DNA of 64,000 nt, taken from assembly GCA_029532415.1 (NCBI GenBank), contig JAQOTA010000050.1, positions 6,818,756 to 6,882,755 of the forward strand, read 5' to 3'. The translations under genes and the position numbers were made by a program. How positions within the stretch are numbered: position 1 is the stretch's first letter; each line of letters begins with the position of its first letter. Under the pieces are notes generated by a model. That model ran no database searches. It was not told the DNA's origin and saw only the letters and a list, made by a program, of their open reading frames with translations. Shown one piece after another: positions 56,177-64,000 of this stretch. Source of the DNA: Marasmius tenuissimus. Taxonomy: Eukaryota > Basidiomycota > Agaricomycetes > Agaricales > Marasmiaceae.

Positions 56177-57591
56177 GCGGCAGTAGATTACAGCCGCGCC
56201 CAAGGTAGGTCCTCCCCAGCTGCAGACGTGAGGTACTCACACTGCAGCGCCGTGACATCTACGTGAATTAATCCCCAGTCGGGACGTACACCTATGCGGC
56301 TGTAGTTTACTGCCGCATATATTGCCCCTCTGTATTTTCAGTTGGGACATACACCCATGCGGCAGTAAACTACAGCCGCATGTATCTCTCTCTCTCTCTC
56401 AGGTGGAACGTACCCGTATGCGGCTGTAAACTACAGCCGCATGTATCTCACACACTCTCACTCAGTTGGAACGTATCCGCATGCGGCTGTAGTTTACTGC
56501 CGCATACGGGTACGTCCCAACTGAAAATATAGAGGGGTAATATACGCGGCAGTAAACTACAGCCGCGTGTAGAACCCTCTCTCTCACTCAGTCGGGACGT
56601 AGACGCATGCAGCTGTAGTTTACTGCCGCATACGGGTACGTCCCAACTGAAAATATAGAGGGGTAATATACGCGGCAGTAAACTACAGCCGCGTGTAGAA
56701 CCCTCTCTCTCACTCAGTCGGGACGTAGACGTATGCGGCAGTAAACTACTGCCGCATACGTCTACGTCCTGACATCACCCCCATCGCTTGAGTTCTCGTG
56801 GTGGGGGTCGGCGAGATTATTATGGGAATGGCACGAGGACCAACCATTTCCAAATCACTCAGTAAGTCGATTGCCGAGACTGAGTGAGACGGGAGGTAAT
56901 AAACGCGGCAGTGGTTTACTGCCGCATACATGTACGTCCTGATTGAGGGAGACAGAGAGATAATATACGCGGCAGTAAACTACCGCCGCATGCGTCTACG
57001 TCCCGACTGAGTGAGAGAGAGGGTTCTACACGCGGCTGTAGTTTACTGCCGCGTATATTACCCCTCTATATTTTCAGTTGGGACGTACCCGTATGCGGCA
57101 GTAAACTACAGCCGCATACGAGTTCGTTCCGACTGAGAGAGAGAGGGTTCTACACGCGGCTGTAGTTTACTGCCGCGTATACTACTCCTCTGTATTTGCA
57201 GTCGGGACGTACACCGGCGCGGCAGTAAACTACAGCCGCATGGAAATCTCTCACTCACTCAGGTGGAACGTACCTGTATGCGGCTGTAAACCACAGCCGC
57301 ATGTATCACACACACTCTCACTCAGTCGGAACATACCCGCATGCGGCTGTAGTTTACTGCCGCATGAGTGTATGTCCCAACTGAAAATATAGAGGGGTAA
57401 TATACGCGGCAGTAAACTACAGCCGCGTGTAGAACCCTCTCTCTCTCAGTCGGAACGAACTCGTATGCGGCAGTAGTTTACTGCCGCGTATATTACCCCC
57501 CCATCTCCCTCAATCGGGACGTACACGTATGCGGCAGTAAACCACTGCCTAGCGAGGGGTGGTATCAGGTGCGGCTGTAATCCACTGCCGC
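56177..57591. repeat. Array of near-palindromes at 63-bp period (foldback-like)
   Basis: Twenty-one copies of a 21-bp near-palindrome GCGGC-N11-GCCGC (N11 usually AGTAAACTACA or its complement form) lie here. From 56,296 to 56,735 starts fall at 56296, 56359, 56420, 56483, 56546, 56609, 56672 and 56735, steps of 63 or 61 bp. A 170-bp gap follows, then 56905, 56969, 57032, 57095, 57156, 57219, 57280, 57343, 57406, 57467 and 57531 (61-64 bp). Alternate copies have flanks TAT/ATA or AC/GT. The intervening 40 bp are themselves repeated in both orientations (for example CTGAAAATATAGAGGGG). At 56721-56769 the arms extend to a perfect 23-bp stem with a 3-nt loop. The layout resembles a foldback element or a palindromic satellite. 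Confidence 0.88.
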
Positions 57592-60031
57592 CCTTATTTA
57601 TACCATTCGTTCCAACTTAGCGTATAGTACAACATAAGTTTTAGTCTACATGTGGTAGTATAGGTCATTACCTAAATCAGCACTTTACATTGTCCAAAAA
57701 CTCATCAATGAATACCTGTAGACTTGTCTCGATAGTCTACGAAAGATATGTATCGAAATTTCCGTCTCAAAGTGCCCAGTCTCACCCCGACGCTTGTCCG
57801 GAAGTTGCCGCCCAACCGGCAATTCTCCGGCAATCTTCCCAACGCGCGTCGCACCGCCACCTCGCCTCTTGTCCTCCTACCTCCATGTCCTCCCCGACGT
57901 TTCACGTACTTCGACGATCGGTAAGCTTTTCTTCTGTCTTTATGTTCTATGTTCATCTAATACCTATTTTATAGCTTTTAAACATGTTCACGGCCGATCG
58001 TTAACGTTAACGAAAACGTTCGGGAGCGCACCTTCAGTACGTCTTTTATTCTTTGTTTACCGTATTCGTCAGGCTCACCCGTCGTATGTTCAATCATTCT
58101 CGTTGTTCACAGCTTTTAGCAACCAACAGTCTTGACCGGAAACCCAACGTCGAAGCTTTGCCGTCACTCGCGGTTTGTTTTCCTCCCCTTTCATTGGTCT
58201 TCAACGATGTACTTACTCTCAATCATTAGAGGCCTCAAATCGCGTGGGGGGATCATTTGGAGGATGGTGTTGCTGGTAGCTCGAAGTTTGGGGGTAGCTT
58301 AGGGTCAGGGAACCAGCTAAGTTTTCATTTTTAACCTCCAAACCGTCACTTTCAACAAGGGTACTTACCAATCATTGTCTATCTTTCTCGGTCGCCTCAA
58401 ATCGTCGAAATCGCGCGGTTCATCAAGGGTGAAGATGCACAGTAGAAGAGTGCAGAAGACCCGCGGATACCCCGGACTCTCCCTACCGACTCACTCTCTG
58501 CAGTACTTGCTGCACGCATGCCGCTATTTCCCGACCCAAACCATGTCAGTCAGCCTACGGCGGTTTCTTTCACAGTAACCGTCCGTCCTTGAGCTGGCCT
58601 TTGTGGCCTTGCTCCTCAACGGGGACTTTGAGTCTCCGTTGGGTCAAGGACTCAGTGACGACCGTGTACGGCGAGTGGAATGGTTGCGGGTCATTGCAGG
58701 CACCTTGGATTGTGGGGAGATGCGACTGCTCGGTCTCTCTCGGTCGGAAGCACGTGCTTCGTGCTCGTGTTCTCCGACCTACTACGTGCCGGTCGAATTC
58801 GAAGGCATTTCTTCATGGCCGCCGCTGCTTCTCGCTGCTCGACGAGACTTTGGGTCTCATTCGGGCAGCTGCAGTGGTCTTCGTTCGTTCACGGATTTGC
58901 GGTGGATGACGGACCTGCTGCCGAGCGATTCGCGAGCGGAGGCAGCACTGGCACGCGTGAGAACCTCGTTGACTCTCGGGAACAACGAGGGTTTGGTTGG
59001 CGACGAAATGAGGCAACGAGGTTGTGCGAGGCAACGAGGTTGTGCGAGGCAACGAGGTTGTGTGCTGCAACTAGGTGGTCCTGCCTGCCTTGCGCGGTGG
59101 CATCCGGGTCCTGCTTGCTATAGGCGGTGGCACCCGCAGTCCTTAGGGGGTACCGAAACTCTTCATTTATCCTCGTATCGTTCATTGCCGGCGCTCGGCT
59201 CGTATGTGGATTTGATCTGGCCCAACAGTAAGTACCTTCCACGCCCTTTATGCGGTTTCAGTGCCTTACTTTCACCCTCATCCAGTGTTTTCGGGATAGA
59301 TTGGCACATGAGAGGGAAAGTAGTACGAGATCTAGCTTCTCGAGTACGCCCGTTATAGATATGCTGTCTCCTAGCTAGCCTGTTCAATCTCTAATCACCT
59401 CCCTCTTTCGTGGTCTGCATGTCTACTGTAAGCATGCTTGCAAAACTACCCCATGATCCAACCTGTGCACGAACCTGACAGTATGATTGTGGTGAACTGA
59501 TTCGATATGATGAGTTCACTTTCTACAAATCTGGGCTGGCTTCATCTTGCGCGGTCTTGATTTCATTCAGGCGTTGATGAATAAGTTGAGGAAGGATGTG
59601 AGTGGACAATGGAGGATGAGAGTAGTATTGGTGAGAGCGTAGCTTTCGTTCAGCATGCCTGATTTACGGTTCTCTACGTGTAGGTGTATTCCAGTGGACC
59701 TCCGACGTGTAGCTACCCAGAAAAAAAATGAATATTGGGAAACGGAGCAGAGGGGTGATAAACGCGGCAGTAGATTACAGCCGCACCTGGTACCACCCCC
59801 TCGCTGTACAGTAAGTAAGAATTCATGGTGTGGATACAGGCGGCAGTGGATAACAGCCGCACTTGGTATCACCCCTTCACTATATGGTATATAAAATTGC
59901 TGAGTTGAATGATGACCTATACTACGACATGTAAACTAAAACGTATACTTTACTATACGGTAAGTTGGAATTGATGGTGTGGATAAGGGCGGCAGTGAAT
60001 TACCGCCGCACCTGGTACCACCCCCTCGCTA
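57550..60031. mobile_element. 2.5-kb segment bounded by inverted repeats
   Basis: The left end (57550-57692) and right end (59887-60031, inverted) align over about 145 bp at about 80%. Shared blocks include TAGCGAGGGG, GGTGCGGC, CACTGCCGCCCTTAT, TTCCAACTTA, CGTATAGTA, TTTTAGT, TACATGT and GTAGTATAGGTCAT. Each arm contains one GCGGC-N11-GCCGC palindrome. TA bases flank both ends, which might be a TA target duplication. The interior (57,693-59,886) shows no transposase or intact gene, so it would be non-autonomous or decayed. Extra copies of the arm's palindrome and flank lie to the right (60,073 and 60,149) and inside the right part (59,764 and 59,840), so nested or tandem insertion is also possible. 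Confidence 0.6.
57693..59757. other. Interior of the inverted-repeat segment, no intact gene
   Basis: Open frames on the + strand (for example 57,690-57,974 and 58,603-59,358) show no family likeness and skewed composition. A direct repeat of an 18-bp unit (GAGGTTGTGCGAGGCAAC) occurs three times at about 59,016-59,064. Two blocks ending in CGCCTCAAATCG-like bases (about 58,232 and 58,390) also look duplicated. Confidence 0.5.
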
Positions 60032-60169
60032 TACAGTAAGTATAAATTCATAAATTTTTAGTGTGGATAAGGGCGGCAGTGAATTACAGCCGCACCTGGT
60101 ACCACCCCTTCACTATATGATATGTAAGAATTAATCATGTGGATAAGGGCGGCAGTAGATTACAGCCGC
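59764..60169 (+). repeat. Second cluster of palindromes, direct orientation
   Basis: Five copies of GCGGCAGT-N5-TA(C)-GCCGC type (59764, 59840, 59989, 60073, 60149) lie in the same orientation. All but one (59840, ACTTGGTATCACC) are followed by ACCTGGTACCACCCC, and most are preceded by GTGGATAAGG. Spacing is 76-84 bp, with one step of 149. The flanks differ from those of the 63-bp array, so this is a sister family with the same palindromic core. Confidence 0.8.
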
Positions 60170-60199
60170 ACCTGGTACCACCCCCTCATTGGCCACGAC

Positions 60200-61260
60200 T
60201 CATGACTGTGTGAGTCCCACCAGTGTCCAATGGTATATTTACTTCACACCCACATCCAATATTGACAGTTTTCGGACCTAGCTCAATCTATAAAAGTCAA
60301 ACTAATAAAATCCATGAAAGTCAAAGTAATAATATATGGATTAATTCAGTGTGTTATCAGCCCGAATAGAACTGATTTCGAAGAAAAGCATATGTGAAAC
60401 AAAGAAACTTGGTCATTCAGATTTTTGAATAGAACCAAAGGTGGTAGATGTGGGTGACGTTTTCAAGCTCAAATGAATATTCATTCAAGTGGAGAAAATA
60501 GTTGGCCTCTGTAATACGGGTAATATTGAGTGGATGTCACTTCGCTACAATGGCAAAGTTTATTTCAAGTGTCGAAAGAATCTATAAGTGAGCGAATCCC
60601 AGGTTCATGCAGTGAAATATACTGATGCTACAATGATAACTTGAATACAAGTTTCCAGAGCCTGAACAAATTTGCAAAATGTTAGTCCAAGAAGCCTACA
60701 CGCTTTTAACGGTGTTTCAAATTCTTTCGCCAGCAGCGAACTTGAGTTTCGGGAAAGTATATAGGGTTTTAATCAACCCTGTAACAAGTCCAACAGCAGC
60801 GAAATCAAGTCCAGCCAACATTGACAGACTTTCGCTGGCACATGTAACCCCTTCCGAAAGTAGCGAAAGCCAAGTTGACAACTGCCAGTGGGCTTCCTAT
60901 AGCAGCGAACTTGGTTAGAGTTTAAGATCAGATACTTTTGCTGATACCGACAACTTTCGATGGGCAGCGAAAGCTGATTTGAAATGAATATTCTCATAGG
61001 CCTTGAAAGTCTTTCAACATTGAGTGAAATCTGAGTTTGCTATAGCCAGCAGATGTTCGCCAGGCTCTGGACAACTCCCAACAGCAGCGAAAGTGCAGAA
61101 AGTCCGAGTGCAAGTAGTTTTGCCAATGTCTGGAGTACTGTAGAAGTCAGCGAAAGAGAAATCTGGAGTGTTTACGGGGATTTTTGGTGGAGTAGATGAA
61201 TGATATACTGCTGGTATAGTATACTGTAGATTGAATGTTGATAGCAAGTGTTAAGCTGTC
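60200..61260. repeat. Degenerate tandem repeat with CAGCGAAA core
   Basis: The motif CAGCGAA(A/C) recurs at about 60,735, 60,797, 60,862, 60,905, 60,966, 61,086 and 61,149, with one inverted copy at about 60,829. The intervening sequence is diverged, but spacing near 60 bp suggests an old minisatellite. No gene is supported. Confidence 0.5.
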
Positions 61261-61270
61261 AGTATAGAAA

Positions 61271-61705
61271 TTGATTGATAATAGTGATCCCGTTCTATCT
61301 ATGTACCTCCAAAACTATGCACCATCGCTGGATTTTTTTTCGTATCGTCCATATAATGGGAACGCCTGCTCCGATTGCCCCAATTCTTTTTTCCCCGTGA
61401 AGCCACTCCAAAATAGTGTATTATGTACCCTACATACATGTAATGACATCACTGGTTGCAACTCCCCCAAGCCTCCTCCCCCCTGTACCATTTCAGCAAT
61501 GTTCGCCCTCTATAGAGGAATCGAGCACTCCCCACACCTCACTACCGGCCAATTAAATGTTTCTGGACTCTCAACGGACATTTCACTTCACTACAGCGAG
61601 TCCCCAAACCCACTCGAACTCATGCGACCAGCCCCACTTTATATTCCCACTATGGGCCAGCCACGCCGGGACCAAATCATTCATATAACGGGAAGTACTC
61701 AATGA
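61271..61705 (+). CDS. Subtelomeric hypothetical frame, 144 codons
   Basis: An uninterrupted frame with seven cysteines and a proline-rich stretch (GCNSPKPPPPCT). It has no signal peptide, no recognised domain and no neighbouring gene. It lies in repeat-rich DNA 2.3 kb from the telomere. It may be chance or part of a subtelomeric repeat; the T-rich block AATTCTTTTTTCC inside it recurs at about 62,572 and 62,732. Confidence 0.2.
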   Translation: MIDNSDPVLSMYLQNYAPSLDFFSYRPYNGNACSDCPNSFFPVKPLQNSVLCTLHTCNDITGCNSPKPPPPCTISAMFALYRGIEHSPHLTTGQLNVSGLSTDISLHYSESPNPLELMRPAPLYIPTMGQPRRDQIIHITGSTQ

Positions 61706-61933
61706 AATCTCTCAGCTTTTTGACGTACGTGCTCCTACAGGTCTGGCCGTCATTTTATCTATGTGGTCCAGGATGTATTTGCAAATTTTCAAACAATTTT
61801 TGGGACAATGAGTCCGATACGGGGCAAAAGAGCTGTTCTGTGGCTGCCCAAATCTACAACAATTTTAATTTTTGGGTGGAATTTGGGTGAGATATACACG
61901 ATTTAGTTTGACCCTCCCGGCGCGTCACGAGTG

Positions 61934-61989
61934 GGCGCTACACCGGCGCTACACCGGCGCTACACCAGCGCTACATTGGCGCTACATCC
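61934..61989 (+). repeat. 11-bp minisatellite, five units
   Basis: GGCGCTACACC is repeated five times head to tail, with the last two units showing single changes (AGCGCTACATT and GGCGCTACATC). Confidence 0.9.
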
Positions 61990-62316
61990 GACGGTGGCTT
62001 TGCTTACCCCTTGTATGATGAGATATATACACACTCGCTACATATTTTTTTATCCCAACGCATACCTCAATGTACGCATTGCACGCATCGCATTACATCA
62101 AATCCTACAAATGTACACTTGGCTATGATAGTACGACTGGTGATAGTACAACCGGTGGTCAGTTCTCGCTATAGTCTGTGGCCAGTCACAGGCCTACATA
62201 TGGTAGCGGTTTCACAACAGGTTCGCCAATGGGGTCATGATGGAGAGCAAAGAAACGCCGCGCAAGACTACGGTAAGTGATATATATAACACAACAATCA
62301 ACAACGATTACGGACG

Positions 62317-62351
62317 AATCAGTGCGAATTAGTGCGAATTAGTGCGATTCA
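62317..62351 (+). repeat. 10-bp minisatellite, about three units
   Basis: GAATTAGTGC-type units (GAATCAGTGC, GAATTAGTGC, GAATTAGTGC, then GATTC). Confidence 0.85.
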
Positions 62352-62359
62352 CATAGGAC

Positions 62360-63722
62360 ACGAGTCGTCACATAAGCAATAATCAATAAACGAACATCTG
62401 ATATATATCTAATATCTAATATCTGTAAAGGGCTGCCTCTCCCCTATACATGTACATACACTCATAGATTCATCCTACTCATATACTGCTGGCTGGATAC
62501 CCCATCCATCCACCTCATGGTACCCCAGAAAAATACCAAAGAGTATGGAGAACCAGCCATTGGATTGGGCCAATTCTTTTTTTCCTGGACAGGTGGGAAG
62601 GTCTAGTATGGTATTCTTTGGTCTGATCCTCTTATCACACTCCCGCGGTCTATATCCATCATGATAGATCAAAGTGTGATTTTTGGTACTGATAAGCAAG
62701 TGTAGAGACATGCAGTGATCAGATAAGGCTAATTCTTTTTTTTTCCGAAAGCTAGTAGCCCATATAATCATATTCTGATGTGCGATTGTCTGATAATCTT
62801 CCCGCGATGAGGGATGAGACAGAATAGTGAGAAATTGGGGGTGTAAGAGAGTTGTTGGAGAATACAGGAAGCGAGCTATTATTACATAATGTATTATATG
62901 CGAAAATGATGGCATTGAATAGGGCTTTCTGATGATATATAATATGTGACAGTCGGGGAAGATTTGGTTGCGCGGCAGAAGAGGCAACTGAGGGACAGTA
63001 GACCCGCGACGCGTAAGTCACGTGATTTTCCCACGACCCGCGAGACGTGATTCTCGTGTCTTTTTTGAAAAGAAGTGTGACTGTGTTGTGACGTCCGGGA
63101 AAAACACGTGCCGGGGCCCGGAAAAGCGTGTTTATCATTTTCGGAGGCGGCGGTGAACAAATATGCCGGGCGGCAACTCAAGCTGTACTGACCAGTACAA
63201 TTACTTACAGAGTGTACAAAAAGCGTACTAGGAAAGTCTACAAAAATTAATACAGAAAAAGCGCAGCAGTAGTCTACAAGTTGTTATAGGAATGAGACCC
63301 ACAGTTATGAGGGATGTTCAGGCAGCAGTGTAGTGTAGAAGCTGGATATTTTGAATGATTTTGCGGGTGATTGTGTTGAGGTGGGTAAGTAGATATGTAT
63401 GAATTTTGTAGGTTATTTTTTCGAAGTTTGTAAGTAAATTTGTAGGGTGTAATAAGGGATGTTTGTAGGATTTTGATGATGATGAATGATACTGTTTGTG
63501 AGACTGTAGATGTAATGGAGAGTATTGTAAGGCCAGCAGTAGTATTGATAGTATAAGGATTGTTGATTGGTTGATTGTAGTAGGTATGTATGGAGTTGTT
63601 GTAGGCAATAACAAGCCCGGTATTTGTATAGTAGAGTATTATTGAAGTATATTATGGATGTAAGCCCGATTTGGAAGTGTATTTAATGATTTGTCAGCAT
63701 ATTCAGCAATCATTTTAACAGA
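62360..63722. other. Subtelomeric non-coding DNA
   Basis: AT-rich except for a GC-rich island at about 62,995-63,125 holding two CACGTG boxes (TCACGTGA, ACACGTGC) and a partly duplicated GACCCGCGA block. Frames here are low complexity; no gene is supported. Confidence 0.5.
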
Positions 63723-63737
63723 GCGGCCGAAGGCCGC
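63723..63737 (+). repeat. GC palindrome at the subtelomere-repeat boundary
   Basis: GCGGCC-GAA-GGCCGC, a perfect 6-bp stem with GAA loop, ends exactly where the 17-bp tandem repeat begins. Confidence 0.85.
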
Positions 63738-63856
63738 GGGTTCGGGTTTAGAAAGGGTTCGGGTTTAGAAAGGGTTCGGGTTTAGAAAGGGTTCGGGTTT
63801 AGAAAGGGTTCGGGTTTAGAAAGGGTTCGGGTTTAGAAAGGGTTCGGGTTTAGAAA
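63738..63856 (+). repeat. 17-bp subtelomeric tandem repeat, seven perfect units
   Basis: The unit GGGTTCGGGTTTAGAAA is repeated seven times without change and adjoins the telomere. It contains telomere-like GGGTT and GGGTTTAG words, so it may derive from variant telomeric repeats fixed as an array. Confidence 0.95.
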
Positions 63857-64000
63857 GGGTTAGGGGTTAGGGGTTAGGGGTTAGGGGTTAGGGGTTAGGG
63901 GTTAGGGGTTAGGGGTTAGGGGTTAGGGGTTAGGGGTTAGGGGTTAGGGGTTAGGGGTTAGGGGTTAGGGGTTAGGGGTTAGGGGTTAGGGGTTAGGGGT
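63857..64000 (+). repeat. Telomere, TTAGGGG heptamers
   Basis: After GGG, twenty perfect TTAGGGG units run from 63860 to 63999, with one further base. The G-rich strand reads 5'-3' towards the window end, as required for a right chromosome end. The heptamer has four G, against the TTAGGG hexamer usual in filamentous fungi. Confidence 0.97.

Noticed and set aside
56177..57591. Regular 21-bp repeats with about 42-bp spacers resembling a CRISPR array
   Set aside because: The host is a eukaryote, there are no cas genes, and the 'spacers' are copies of each other in both orientations. It is a palindromic satellite or foldback structure.
58603..59358. A 251-codon + frame within the inverted-repeat segment
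   Set aside because: Composition is skewed, it contains a short tandem repeat and overlaps other long frames; no family likeness.
63318..63614. A 98-codon minus-strand frame near the telomere
   Set aside because: Low-complexity Thr/Leu/Ser composition from AT-rich DNA; no support as a gene.

Overview
The window is the right-hand end of a chromosome of a filamentous basidiomycete, most likely an Agaricomycete. Genes are split by many short (about 45-65 nt) GT-AG introns. The families present (multi-copy P450s, phenylalanine ammonia-lyase, F-box/LRR-like genes, a small secreted 'glycopeptide'-type protein, DUF6589 proteins) are typical of that group. The + strand ends in 20 perfect TTAGGGG heptamers (63860-64000), so the last base lies in the telomere.

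Layout. 1-6 kb: a small secreted cysteine-rich protein (1415-1767) among decayed F-box/LRR genes and a P450 3' fragment. 6.4-14.4 kb: an NmrA-like NAD(P)-binding gene facing two tandem P450 paralogues (A, B). 15.2 kb: tRNA-Glu with an intron. 16.6-21.5 kb: a secreted M28 aminopeptidase and phenylalanine ammonia-lyase. 22,881-28,885: a 6-kb DNA transposon carrying a RecQ-type helicase gene and a DUF6589 gene, tail to tail, inside about 154-bp terminal inverted repeats and a 9-bp target duplication; both reading frames look intact. 29-30.6 kb: a frameshifted F-box/LRR gene. 31.4-35.7 kb: a third P450 (C) facing a decayed second NmrA-like gene, which is the mirror image of the 6.4-10.7 kb block. 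37.8 kb: tRNA-Lys with an intron. 38-43 kb: two secreted-protein genes. 45.2-47.8 kb: an F-box/zinc-binding regulatory protein. 48.4-52.4 kb: an RCC1-repeat plus PHD-finger protein.

From about 55 kb the gene-bearing DNA gives way to a repeat-rich subtelomere: a proline-rich gene broken by a short duplication, perfect hairpins, and a striking array of near-palindromes at a 63-bp period (56.2-57.6 kb). A 2.5-kb segment bounded by inverted repeats built from a related palindrome follows (57.55-60.03 kb), then minisatellites, a 17-bp subtelomeric tandem repeat and the telomere.

How the parts relate. The P450/NmrA duplicates suggest a small oxidation/reduction gene set amplified and inverted around the transposon-bearing centre; no linked backbone enzyme is visible. 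Several pseudogenes carry stops explainable by C-to-T change (CAA to TAA, CGA to TGA), consistent with methylation-linked decay. The most unusual item is the helicase/DUF6589 transposon, whose two ends keep the same hairpin by compensatory change.
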